The notes under the pieces were generated by a model. That model had not been told where the DNA came from. It ran no database searches and worked only from the letters and a program-made list of their open reading frames with translations. A stretch of 45,380 bases of DNA, taken from positions 1 to 45,380 of IMG/VR virus record IMGVR_UViG_3300029893_000015; one strand, given 5' to 3'. This document shows positions 1 through 7,573 of this stretch, piece after piece. This DNA is from a virus. Position 1 is the first letter of the stretch. The number at the start of each line of letters is the position of its first letter. A program made the position numbers and the translations under genes.

Positions 1-170
1 ACGGCAACGGCTACGGCTACGGCAACGGCAACGGCAACGGCAACGGCTACGGCTACGGCTACGGCAACGGCTACGGCAACGGCTACGGCTACGGCAGCGG
101 CTACGGCAACGGCAACGGCTACGGCTACGGCTACGGGACAATCAATATAAGAACACAAAAGAAACTATAA
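1..170 (+). CDS. Gly-Tyr/Asn-rich repeat protein, C-terminal part (copy B, cut by window edge)
   Basis: Reading from base 3, the frame gives repeated Gly-Tyr, Gly-Asn and Gly-Ser dipeptides and then a non-repetitive tail, YGTINIRTQKKL, ending at TAA 168-170. Another complete repeat gene at 44958-45239 ends in the related tail YGTISIRTRRRA. A third start at 45244 runs off the right edge still in the repeat. This piece is therefore probably the end of the gene that starts at 45244, with the contig ends lying inside the hexamer tract. No known function; the composition suggests a flexible, low-complexity, self-associating protein. The true repeat number cannot be known from this sequence. Confidence 0.6.
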   Translation, partial: GNGYGYGNGNGNGNGYGYGYGNGYGNGYGYGSGYGNGNGYGYGYGTINIRTQKKL

Positions 171-213
171 TAATATTGGAGTGATATGATGAAACCAAAG
201 GTGATGCGCTACC

Positions 214-381
214 ATGAACTTGATGACCTATGTATCTTCCGTGACATCCGCACTAATCGCACCTATACTCGCATTAGTGTGGGTGTTTGCGTGGATGTTC
301 ATGGTCATGATTATATTCCCGCTCTGCGTGATAGGGTTAGCCCTATCGCTCGTCTTAAAGCGTGTCGTGTATAATGGATAA
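214..381 (+). CDS. Small two-segment membrane protein (55 aa)
   Basis: This short frame encodes MNLMTYVSS and then an almost uninterrupted hydrophobic stretch from about residue 10 to 48, with a Pro near the middle that could form a hairpin of two membrane helices, and a basic tail (KRVV). AAGGTG lies 8-9 bases before the ATG. An overlapping +1 frame (186-374, 62 aa, with GGAG before its ATG) is also open but gives a polar protein with no recognisable features. I prefer the membrane protein because random frames rarely give so clean a hydrophobic profile. Function unknown; small early phage membrane proteins often act on the host envelope. Confidence 0.5.
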   Translation: MNLMTYVSSVTSALIAPILALVWVFAWMFMVMIIFPLCVIGLALSLVLKRVVYNG

Positions 382-385
382 TAAA

Positions 386-493
386 ATGAAACCCAATCCT
401 TTAGCTGAATCTATCAGGACTTTCATACTCACCATAGTTAGTGTACTCATCATAGCAGGGTTTGTTGAGTATCTAATTGATTGTTTTTTCTAA
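386..493 (+). CDS. Very small single-pass membrane protein (35 aa)
   Basis: The frame starts MKPNPLAES, has one hydrophobic helix at about residues 12-33, and ends at TAA 491-493. GGATAA precedes this ATG by about 7 bases. An in-frame ATG at 374 would add MDNK and overlap the end of the previous gene. It sits in a tight run of small genes (214-381, this one, 513-677) leading into the amidoligase operon. No homologue recognised. Confidence 0.45.
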   Translation: MKPNPLAESIRTFILTIVSVLIIAGFVEYLIDCFF

Positions 494-512
494 CAACCAA
501 GGAGACAATGAA

Positions 513-677
513 ATGATTCATCAATGCAATTGTAAACACAGCTATCAAGATAAGAAGTATGGGGAATATAGGCGTGTGTTCAATGAGTCGTTGGATAAAC
601 AACGGAGACTCATTGGTAAGTGTACTGTGTGTAGTAAGCAGGTGGAACTGAAGGGTAGCCCCACTATTAAACTCTAA
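513..677 (+). CDS. Small Cys-rich protein, possible zinc knuckle (54 aa)
   Basis: The start at 513 follows AAGGAG with good spacing; an earlier ATG at 508 stops after two codons. The protein has a CNC near its N-terminus (residues 5-7) and a CTVC at about 39-42. Together they could bind one zinc ion. The sequence between them is basic and polar. It ends 11 bases before the class I amidotransferase and is probably on the same transcript. Function unknown. Confidence 0.6.
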   Translation: MIHQCNCKHSYQDKKYGEYRRVFNESLDKQRRLIGKCTVCSKQVELKGSPTIKL

Positions 678-688
678 GAGGAGGACAA

Positions 689-1303
689 ATGCCAGCATTA
701 AAAGATATTCTCATCCTTGGTAGCGCAACTAATCAGCATATCTTTGAGGATAGGCGCTATGATATGTACAGAATTCATTCAATCAATTGGAAGAATGAAG
801 AGGAACTAGAGAAGGTAGTTGAGAAGGACAACCTAGCTTGTGTTGTGTTTACAGGTGGTGCTGATGTACACCCCATGTGGTATGGGGAATCACGTGAGGA
901 TCATACATGGCCTGACCTACCTCGTGATATAATTGAGAAGGAGTTCTTCAGCTATTGCTTGGAGAAGGGTATCCCTATGATTGGTATCTGTAGGGGTGCT
1001 CAGTTGTTCAATGTAATGCTTGGTGGTAAGATGGTGCAGGATATCAGTGGTCACTATGGCTCACACCTCATTGTTACTGAGGATGGGAGAGAGATCCCTG
1101 TTAATTCTATCCATCATCAAGCTATGATTCCTAGTGATAAGCTCAAGGTAGTAGCTAAGTCAGTGATTGATGACATCCCTGAAGTAGTAGTTAATGAGGA
1201 GCTTAGTATCCTTGGGGTACAATTCCATCCTGAACTACTGAGTTATAATCATGCTGGATTCATTTACTTCCAATCTCTTATCGAGAAATATGATATTGTA
1301 TAG
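689..1303 (+). CDS. Class I glutamine amidotransferase / peptidase C26 (gamma-glutamyl hydrolase-like)
   Basis: This 204-aa protein has the class I glutaminase triad: nucleophile Cys101 in GICRGAQ, and His180 and Glu182 in VQFHPEL. GGADVHP (56-62), the GGKMVQDI loop (112-119) and VNSIHHQ (138-144) match the C26 family (PuuD and gamma-glutamyl hydrolase type). Such enzymes cleave the gamma-amide or gamma-glutamyl bond of glutamine derivatives. It has a strong ribosome site (AGGAGG) and opens the amidoligase cluster. It may supply ammonia, or it may trim or hydrolyse a gamma-glutamyl product. The activity is assigned with confidence; the substrate is not known. Confidence 0.9.
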   Translation: MPALKDILILGSATNQHIFEDRRYDMYRIHSINWKNEEELEKVVEKDNLACVVFTGGADVHPMWYGESREDHTWPDLPRDIIEKEFFSYCLEKGIPMIGICRGAQLFNVMLGGKMVQDISGHYGSHLIVTEDGREIPVNSIHHQAMIPSDKLKVVAKSVIDDIPEVVVNEELSILGVQFHPELLSYNHAGFIYFQSLIEKYDIV

Positions 1304-1311
1304 GAGGGTAC

Positions 1312-1764
1312 ATGGTAATCAAAATTAATTTCAAGAATGGGAAGAAGGGTACTATATGGTATACTCATAACACATTTCCCGGTAATTGTGGGTATTCTAT
1401 ACTGCGTGATATAGTCTTTAAACTCCCTAGGATGGCTGATTCCTCCAAAAAGGCAGTGTTAAAGGTTGCTCTATCCAAAATGGTAGCTAATACAAGACGT
1501 ATTGTTATCACTGATAAGCACAAGGATAAGTATTTATCTAAGCTAATAGAAGATGAGAAAAATAAAGCAATTGGGTTCATGTTATCTACTGGATTCAATC
1601 TTTCCCCACCTGTGTTAGGTAACCATACTGTAGAGGGTAGATATGATCAATACTACACCACTATGGGGTGGTTGGATTATAATGAGAGAATTCTCACTAA
1701 AAAAGAGCGTGAATATATAGATAAATATATTGATAGTATCAATCCAGCAACAGGTTTTTTTTAA
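1312..1764 (+). CDS. Amidoligase-cluster protein with FPxNCG motif, paralogue 1 (150 aa)
   Basis: Unknown family. A segment at about residues 14-36 carries GTIWYT....FPGNCGYSILRDI, which is clearly shared with the protein at 6398-6841 (GTIYYS....FPSNCGISIYHDI). A hydrophobic strand with VITD/VTH follows in both at about 65-72, and a GW/GY element lies near the end. The two genes flank the amidoligase, amidotransferase and ATP-grasp genes, so they may be partners or substrates of that pathway, or enzymes using the invariant Cys. The start follows GGAGGGTAC. The gene ends in a run of eight T bases. Confidence 0.75.
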   Translation: MVIKINFKNGKKGTIWYTHNTFPGNCGYSILRDIVFKLPRMADSSKKAVLKVALSKMVANTRRIVITDKHKDKYLSKLIEDEKNKAIGFMLSTGFNLSPPVLGNHTVEGRYDQYYTTMGWLDYNERILTKKEREYIDKYIDSINPATGFF

Positions 1765-1779
1765 ACTAGGAGAAACTAA

Positions 1780-2562
1780 ATGATTCTTATTGGCGCTGAC
1801 CCTGAGGTATTCCTCAGAGATTCCAAAGGTTCTATCATACCCTCAATTGGTCTGCTTGGTGGTAGTAAGAATGCCCCGAGGGACATTGGTATTGGTAGTG
1901 TTCAAGAGGACAATGTATTAGCAGAGTTTAACATCAAGCCTGCTAAGAGTAAAGCTGAGTTTGTGCAGAGCATCCTCTCTGTTATGTCTGAGATGGGTAA
2001 GCTTGTAGACCCATTGAAGATTGATATCCGTGCTTCTCATACATTTGATATGAATGTACTACAGAAGTATGGTGATGCAGCATTCCGCTTTGGGTGTGAC
2101 CCTGATATGAATGCTTGGTTGTTCGATTACAATACACCTCCTGATCCTCATGCTGTGGGTGGTCTCCGTTCTGCTGGTGGTCACATTCATATTGGCATGG
2201 ATATGGGGGATGATGAAGAGAAGTTCATGCTTGCAGCCACTATGGATATCTTCCTTGGTATCCCATCAGTACTGCTTGATGATGATATGGAGCGCCGTAA
2301 GTTGTATGGTAAGGCTGGAGCTTTCCGCTTGAAGCCTTATGGTATTGAGTATCGTACCTTGTCTAACTTCTGGCTTAAGACTCCTGAGCTTATTGGATGG
2401 GCTTATGATAATACAATCATGGCGGCTAATACCTACAAGGATATCCGTCTATTAATTAAAAATTCTGGATATAGCCCAGAAGCTCTCTGTGATATCATCA
2501 ATAAAGCTGATAAGATTGCTGCTAAAAATGTAGTTGATACGTTACATATACCACTAGCATAG
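1780..2562 (+). CDS. Amidoligase 1 (COOH-NH2 ligase, type 2-like)
   Basis: This 260-aa protein has the amidoligase signatures of the glutamine-synthetase-like COOH-NH2 ligase fold: GADPEVF (5-11), AEFNI (49-53), GGHIHIG (133-139) and the strand pair AFRLKPYGIEYRTLS (181-195). The acidic and His residues in these motifs are expected to bind metal-ATP. Family members form amide bonds between a carboxylate and an amine and often sit beside glutamine amidotransferases and ATP-grasp ligases, as here. I recall phiEco32-type phages carrying similar sets; that was not checked. The substrate is unknown. Confidence 0.88.
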   Translation: MILIGADPEVFLRDSKGSIIPSIGLLGGSKNAPRDIGIGSVQEDNVLAEFNIKPAKSKAEFVQSILSVMSEMGKLVDPLKIDIRASHTFDMNVLQKYGDAAFRFGCDPDMNAWLFDYNTPPDPHAVGGLRSAGGHIHIGMDMGDDEEKFMLAATMDIFLGIPSVLLDDDMERRKLYGKAGAFRLKPYGIEYRTLSNFWLKTPELIGWAYDNTIMAANTYKDIRLLIKNSGYSPEALCDIINKADKIAAKNVVDTLHIPLA

Positions 2563-2571
2563 GAGGATGAT

Positions 2572-3210
2572 ATGGCTGATGAAGTAAGAGAGCTTAACCA
2601 TGCTTACTCAAGTACATATAACAAGTATGGTTCTAACAAGGTTGTATTAGTCCGTGAGTTCTACCGTTCTGATACCGAAGGTATCAGATGTCTAGCAGAT
2701 ACTATCGACAAGAATAAACCTGTAAGGGTTGATGTACCAGTCAATGATGGTACCATTGATTTCGGGTTCCCTGCTAGACTAGGTAATGTGAACTATAAAA
2801 CATTTGTAGTCCACCTCTCTAGGTCTCCATTGAGACAATACCGTAAGGCACTTGCTGTTAATAACTTTAAGCGTGAGATCATTAGCAGATCAATGCTCAC
2901 TGCAATCAAGAAGGAAGTAAGTCCTGATAGGCTGATTGAGCAAGGTGATTTCATATATAGAATCTTCAATCCTACATACTTCTCATATGAGGAGTCAATT
3001 GATATGGTTCGTAAGTATGAGCGTATCTCAGCTGCCTTCTCAGAGAACCTATGTGTGGGTGTTGAGGCTACAAGCCAGCATATCCATCTCTACTACCGAA
3101 CATTGTTGGTTGGTATTATCAATGATGATAATTCAATCACCCTACTACAGAACTCACAACATCTACGTGAGCTTATCCAATCACACCTACCCAATGTAAG
3201 GATTAAATGA
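2572..3210 (+). CDS. Hypothetical protein inside amidoligase cluster (212 aa)
   Basis: No family recognised. It is a soluble mixed alpha/beta protein with no membrane segment or Cys motif. It lies 9 bases after amidoligase 1, behind AGGAGGATGAT, and its TGA overlaps the ATG of amidoligase 2. That spacing implies coupled translation and a role in the same pathway. Residues 1-80 contain several beta-rich stretches (VVLVREFYR, FGFPARLG); the middle is basic (RSPLRQYRKAL). It could be a substrate-binding partner or a carrier, but nothing in the sequence decides this. Confidence 0.75.
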   Translation: MADEVRELNHAYSSTYNKYGSNKVVLVREFYRSDTEGIRCLADTIDKNKPVRVDVPVNDGTIDFGFPARLGNVNYKTFVVHLSRSPLRQYRKALAVNNFKREIISRSMLTAIKKEVSPDRLIEQGDFIYRIFNPTYFSYEESIDMVRKYERISAAFSENLCVGVEATSQHIHLYYRTLLVGIINDDNSITLLQNSQHLRELIQSHLPNVRIK

Positions 3211-4325
3211 TGACAGAGTATATTGGTAAACTAATGAATCATAATGAAGACCCATCCACTAAAGTAGGTGACACTAGACTGCTCACATTAGACCGTGTTG
3301 GTATTGAAGTGGAGCTTGAGGATGTTGCTCATAAGATACAGAGAGACCCCTTCAAGTATTGGAGGGTAACTGAGGATGGTTCTCTCAGGGATAATGGTCT
3401 TGAATTTGTATTCCGTGCTCCATTAGCTGGCATTGATGTAGTTAAGGCTGTCATAGAGTTGGAGGATGCGATGTCTGTAATCAAACCGCAGATATCGGAG
3501 CGTACATCAGTTCATGTACACCTCGATGTTCGTGACATGTCACCAAGCCAACTCTTTAGCCTGCTAGTAACTTATGCATTTGTTGAGAGGACAATGATGC
3601 GTTACTGCGGGGAATCACGGATGAAGAATAACTTCTGTCTCCCTATTTCTTCTACCTCAGCTGACTTCCTCTCTCGTATCAGTAGGTTTAAACAAACTGA
3701 AGGGCGTGACTTTATTCATCAGGCACAACAGTTTAATGATAACGAACGATATGCTGCATTGAATATTAGTGCTATCAATACATATGGGTCAATTGAGTTT
3801 CGTGGATATCATGGCACATATGATGCACAAGAGATATTGACATGGGTTAATATGATTCTCTCGTTAAAGAAGTTTGCTATTGAGAATGCTGAAGATGTAT
3901 TCAGGAATTTCCATGTACATATCTCTGCTAATGGTGCGTTGCAGGTATTCAATTCAATCTTCAATAGAGTATTAGCAGAGAGATTAACTACTGACTACTT
4001 GATGCATGACCTACGTGAATCAATTGTTACAGTTCAGGATATTCTCTTTAATTGGGACATAGTCTTGGAGGCTTCACAGGTATTGCGTAAGAATCAAGGT
4101 GCAGGAATGGTGTATAAGTTCATGGAGAAGCACAACAATGCACTCTTTCGTGCCTATAAAGAACAAGGGTTAGTCACTGGGAGTATTTCTATAGATGAAC
4201 TATTAGTTGATACACCTGTAACTGCTTGGGGAGCTACTAATCGTGTTCGAGTTGGAGTAAGACCAACACCTGTTTTCACAGCACCAGAAGAACCAACTGA
4301 AGATGAAGAGGAGGATGACGAATAA
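3207..4325 (+). CDS. Amidoligase 2 (COOH-NH2 ligase)
   Basis: This 372-aa protein shows a second, divergent set of amidoligase motifs: GIEVELE (32-38), EDGSLRDNGLEFV (56-68), SVHVHLDV (101-108) and YAALNISAINTYGSIEFRGY (182-201). These correspond to the ATP- and metal-binding strands of the glutamine-synthetase-like fold. The C-terminus is strongly acidic (residues from about 358 on). Two adjacent ATGs (3207 and 3210) overlap the stop of the previous gene. Having two different amidoligases in one operon suggests two sequential condensation steps or two substrates. The family call is firm; the substrate is unknown. Confidence 0.87.
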   Translation: MMTEYIGKLMNHNEDPSTKVGDTRLLTLDRVGIEVELEDVAHKIQRDPFKYWRVTEDGSLRDNGLEFVFRAPLAGIDVVKAVIELEDAMSVIKPQISERTSVHVHLDVRDMSPSQLFSLLVTYAFVERTMMRYCGESRMKNNFCLPISSTSADFLSRISRFKQTEGRDFIHQAQQFNDNERYAALNISAINTYGSIEFRGYHGTYDAQEILTWVNMILSLKKFAIENAEDVFRNFHVHISANGALQVFNSIFNRVLAERLTTDYLMHDLRESIVTVQDILFNWDIVLEASQVLRKNQGAGMVYKFMEKHNNALFRAYKEQGLVTGSISIDELLVDTPVTAWGATNRVRVGVRPTPVFTAPEEPTEDEEEDDE

Positions 4326-5638
4326 TGTGTGGTATCGTAGGGTATATGGTTAAGATTTCAAATAATAAGTATCAGGATTTCTTTCAGCAGTCTCTCTATG
4401 TTGATGCCCTCCGTGGTATGCATGGTACTGGTCTATTTCAAGTACATGAGAGGACTGGTGAGATCAATGGTATTAAGCGTGGGCTTACAGCTACAGACTT
4501 CCTTGATTCAAAGAAAGTAGAGGAGCATCTGCGTAAGCTTAGTTCCTCGTGTATCGCTGTTGGACATAATCGTCATGCTACTATAGGTGCTCATTCAAAT
4601 GAGAATGCTCATCCATTCTTCCATGGTAATATCCATCTAGTACACAATGGTTCATTACGTAGCCATCACACTCTCCCTGATAACAAAGACTTTGTAGTTG
4701 ACTCAGAGATGATTGCACACTCCATCAATAAGATTGGGGTAGAGGAAACACTTAAGTTATTGAATGGTTCCTTCGCTTTGGTGTGGTATGACAGTGCTAA
4801 GAAAACTCTTAACATGGTGAGGAATAGCGAGCGTCCTCTGTTCATTGGTAAGAACAAAGACAACACTCATATACTGTTTGCATCTGAGGCTGGGATGTTA
4901 CGTTGGATTGCCTCACGTAATGGTCTAGAGCTTGATACTGTTGAGATGGTACCAGATGGTAAGCTACATACGTTCTCCTTTAAAGAAGGGATGAATGAGA
5001 AAGAGATCCTTACCGAGGTTAAGGACGTGGAGTTTTATGAGCTTCCCAAAAGTAACTATAGCTACCATAACCCTAACGCTGGCGGCTATCATCCTAACGT
5101 TATTCTCAATAAGCTCAAGCTATCTGTAGATCAGAAAGTAACAGCATCATTCCAGACACGTGAGATTCAAGGTAACTCTACTTACAGTAAGTATACTGGT
5201 GTACTCTCTGATGACCCTTGGACTCCATGTTATGTTATGACTAACCAGATTCTCACACTTAATGAAGATTACAGACTGAAGGTGTCTGGGGTTAAGGGGA
5301 CTCTACAAGACATGAATAACATAGAGATTATCCTGAGTGGTATGAAGATTCGGAAAGTGAATAACATTCTCCACATTGGGAGAGATGGGAAGGTTACTAC
5401 TCAGCACAGTAGGAGCGACGATGATGATATCAAATGGTTACCCGGCCCCAATGGTGGGGATATCACTACAAACGAAATGAAGAAACACCTTAAGGATGGG
5501 TGTTCTAATTGTGGGTGTCGCTTAGAGATATGGGATGCTGATACAATTGCATGGGCTCCCGGTAATGCACCAATCTGTGAAGACTGTGCTCCTATTATCA
5601 GTAAACAAATCACTCTAACTTATGGGAAGAAACACTAA
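4325..5638 (+). CDS. Class II glutamine amidotransferase with C-terminal zinc-ribbon-like domain
   Basis: This 437-aa protein begins MCGIVGY, so removal of Met exposes the N-terminal nucleophile Cys2 of Ntn-type glutaminases. HNRHATIG (81-88), NENAHPF (92-98) and HNGSL (107-111) are the family's glutamine-site motifs. The domain releases ammonia from glutamine for a partner synthetase, as in asparagine synthetase or GlmS. Only the glutaminase part is recognisable (to about residue 230). The rest is unique and ends in CSNCG......CEDC, a likely zinc ribbon. Its ATG overlaps the amidoligase 2 stop and its own stop overlaps the next ATG. Confidence 0.88.
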   Translation: MCGIVGYMVKISNNKYQDFFQQSLYVDALRGMHGTGLFQVHERTGEINGIKRGLTATDFLDSKKVEEHLRKLSSSCIAVGHNRHATIGAHSNENAHPFFHGNIHLVHNGSLRSHHTLPDNKDFVVDSEMIAHSINKIGVEETLKLLNGSFALVWYDSAKKTLNMVRNSERPLFIGKNKDNTHILFASEAGMLRWIASRNGLELDTVEMVPDGKLHTFSFKEGMNEKEILTEVKDVEFYELPKSNYSYHNPNAGGYHPNVILNKLKLSVDQKVTASFQTREIQGNSTYSKYTGVLSDDPWTPCYVMTNQILTLNEDYRLKVSGVKGTLQDMNNIEIILSGMKIRKVNNILHIGRDGKVTTQHSRSDDDDIKWLPGPNGGDITTNEMKKHLKDGCSNCGCRLEIWDADTIAWAPGNAPICEDCAPIISKQITLTYGKKH

Positions 5639-6396
5639 TGTTTATTATATACCCGTATAAGATGGGGAGTAACTCAGCTAAGGAATTAGCTAGGGCTCTC
5701 AATACTAAACGTGTCTACCCTGATGGTAGATATAATTACAAACCTAATCATCAAATCATTAATTGGGGTAATAGCTATTACCCCAACTTTGATAGAGAGG
5801 GGATACGCTGGATCAATAACCCTGACAATGTTGACATGGCAACTAATAAGCTAACAACATTACAGCTTTTGCAGACAGCTAATGTATCCATCCCTGAGTT
5901 TACTACTGATATTGATCTAGTGAGGGAATCAGGTGGAGCATTATGGGTTCTTCGTCGCCTACTGAAGAGTCATTCAGGTAGAGGTATTGAACTACATCAA
6001 GTTACTAACCCTAATGATATTCCCAATGTCCCACTTTTCACTAAGTATATCAAGAAGAGTGCTGAGTATCGCTTTCATGTAATGAACAGGGAAGTAATTG
6101 ATGTACAACAGAAGCGTAAGCGTCGTGACTATGATGGGGAGCATAACTATCAGGTAAGGAACCATCATACAGGATGGGTGTACACTAGGGAGAATGTAAA
6201 TTATCATACCTCTCTGGTTCAGTTAGCCATTGATGCTGTCAATGCTATAGGGTTAGACTTTGGTGCAGTTGACATCATATGGAATGACCACTATCAACGT
6301 GGGTATGTACTAGAAGTAAACACTGCTCCCGGATTAGAGGGAGCTACTATCGACATTTACACTAGATCCTTTATCAAACATTATCGTGGAGTCTAA
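5638..6396 (+). CDS. ATP-grasp ligase (RimK-like)
   Basis: This 252-aa protein shows the ATP-grasp pattern: the SHSGRGI nucleotide-binding loop (111-117), YRFHV (144-148), DFGAVDI (207-213) and the metal-binding VLEVNTAPGL (224-233). RimK-type enzymes activate a carboxylate as an acyl phosphate and join it to an amine. The ATG overlaps the preceding stop. With the two amidoligases and two glutaminases it completes a peptide or amide biosynthetic set. The basic stretch at 159-163 (KRKRR) is unusual and could contact an acidic or nucleic-acid-linked substrate. The substrate is not known. Confidence 0.88.
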   Translation: MFIIYPYKMGSNSAKELARALNTKRVYPDGRYNYKPNHQIINWGNSYYPNFDREGIRWINNPDNVDMATNKLTTLQLLQTANVSIPEFTTDIDLVRESGGALWVLRRLLKSHSGRGIELHQVTNPNDIPNVPLFTKYIKKSAEYRFHVMNREVIDVQQKRKRRDYDGEHNYQVRNHHTGWVYTRENVNYHTSLVQLAIDAVNAIGLDFGAVDIIWNDHYQRGYVLEVNTAPGLEGATIDIYTRSFIKHYRGV

Positions 6397-6397
6397 T

Positions 6398-6841
6398 ATG
6401 GAATACACTTGGAAAAATTATCTAGAGAATCTAGAACAACCAGTTGCTTACTATGTAACTAATTTATGTCCGTCTACTATGGATGCTCATAATTTAACAT
6501 TTGTATGTGATCATGGCACAATATATTACTCTATCTCATTATTCCCCTCTAACTGTGGAATATCTATTTATCATGATATTAGATTATCTTGTGAGCTATC
6601 GCATCTTTTATGGCAGGAGTTCACTGACTTCATGAGAACAACCTCAAAAACTTCAGTTATCATGGTTACACATATAGTTAATAGTAAGGTAGCACAGTTC
6701 ATGAGGTGTGATCCTGATGTATGGAATATTAGTAAACCACATTTTAATATGAATAGTTCAAATGAAATCATAGTGGGAATGGCTAATGTACATAAAGAAG
6801 GGTGGAAACCTTTGGTATGGGGGTACATACAGAAGGTGTAA
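6398..6841 (+). CDS. FPxNCG-motif protein, paralogue 2 (147 aa)
   Basis: I chose the ATG at 6398 because GTGGAG stands about 6 bases before it; a GTG at 6386 would add four residues. The segment at about residues 41-64 (GTIYYS....FPSNCGISIYHDI) matches the protein at 1312-1764, and the following VIMVTHIVNSKVAQFM strand-helix also aligns. It lies directly after the ATP-grasp gene, so the paralogues bracket the amide-ligase set. Family and activity are unknown; the conserved Asn-Cys-Gly and Asp are the obvious candidates for a functional site. Confidence 0.7.
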   Translation: MEYTWKNYLENLEQPVAYYVTNLCPSTMDAHNLTFVCDHGTIYYSISLFPSNCGISIYHDIRLSCELSHLLWQEFTDFMRTTSKTSVIMVTHIVNSKVAQFMRCDPDVWNISKPHFNMNSSNEIIVGMANVHKEGWKPLVWGYIQKV

Positions 6842-6847
6842 CTGAGT

Positions 6848-7051
6848 ATGAGTCGCATTGATATCATAGGACAGAATGGGAATGAAGGAGACCACTACCT
6901 AGTAGAAACAGTAGCTAGGATGTTAGCTGGTGATAGTCAAGATAAAGTTCTTATGGGTGTACACAGAGGTAAAACTAATTGGGAACTCTTTATTCCAAAA
7001 GCAATCGAAGTGATTGATGTTATCAAACAGGAGATAGAGAATGCAAAATAA
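6848..7051 (+). CDS. Hypothetical protein (67 aa)
   Basis: A short soluble protein starting MSRIDIIGQ, with a basic middle (VHRGKTNW) and an amphipathic C-terminal helix. It starts 6 bases after the previous stop. Its ribosome site is weak (GAG), which suggests coupling to the upstream gene. No family recognised. Confidence 0.6.
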   Translation: MSRIDIIGQNGNEGDHYLVETVARMLAGDSQDKVLMGVHRGKTNWELFIPKAIEVIDVIKQEIENAK

Positions 7052-7211
7052 TATTCAAGATAATCATATGGCACGTAAGATTTATAATGACCATGCTACC
7101 TACATAGCCCTGTGTAAGGAACATAATCAGCCATGTTGGAATGTGTCTGATGAACGTAACTTCTATAAGCATTTCACATATGTACTTAAGAGATTCGGTG
7201 GTAAGCGGTAA
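7041..7211 (+). CDS. Hypothetical basic protein (56 aa)
   Basis: The ATG at 7041 follows AGGAG with good spacing and overlaps the end of the previous gene. The stop at 7209-7211 overlaps the next ATG, which is the packing seen across this operon. The protein is rich in His, Tyr and Lys (YNDHATYIALCKEH, RFGGKR end). No family recognised. Confidence 0.6.
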   Translation: MQNNIQDNHMARKIYNDHATYIALCKEHNQPCWNVSDERNFYKHFTYVLKRFGGKR

Positions 7212-7573
7212 TGAATAATCGTCTATGGAATTGCCGTAATCCCCATCAAGGGGATGCTAAGAAGGTGCTGTGTGTATGTAGTGCTGGGCTTCTTCGTTCT
7301 CCTACTGCTGCACAGGTGCTCAATCAGAAGTATGGGTTCAACACCAGAGCTGCTGGTTTAGATCAGGGGCATGCCCTCATCCCTATTGATGATGTCCTCT
7401 TAACTTGGGCAGATGAAATTGTATGCATGACTAAGGATCAAGAGAGGGTGTTAAAGTATTCATTGGAAACATTGGGACACACAACACAAGTGAAATGCCT
7501 AGATATTGAGGACTCATTTGCATACATGGATAGCAAGCTGATTGAGTTAATCAATAGCAATTATGTGGAGTAA
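7211..7573 (+). CDS. Low-molecular-weight protein-tyrosine-phosphatase-like protein
   Basis: This 120-aa protein has a CX5R(S/T) phosphate loop, C23-SAGLL-R29-S30, straight after a beta strand (VLCV), as in LMW phosphatases and arsenate reductases. ADEIVCM at about 77-83 matches the family's second strand. An acidic DIEDSFAYMD near 97-106 sits where the catalytic Asp and its partner Tyr lie. Family members are usually about 150 aa, so this is a compact form. It could dephosphorylate a host phosphotyrosine protein (for example capsule kinases) or act on the amidoligase product. Its start and stop overlap the neighbouring genes. Confidence 0.75.
   Translation: MNNRLWNCRNPHQGDAKKVLCVCSAGLLRSPTAAQVLNQKYGFNTRAAGLDQGHALIPIDDVLLTWADEIVCMTKDQERVLKYSLETLGHTTQVKCLDIEDSFAYMDSKLIELINSNYVE

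Noticed and set aside
1743-1766. Run of eight T at the end of the 1312 gene as a frameshift site
   Set aside because: Shifted frames stop within a few codons, so no extended product results.
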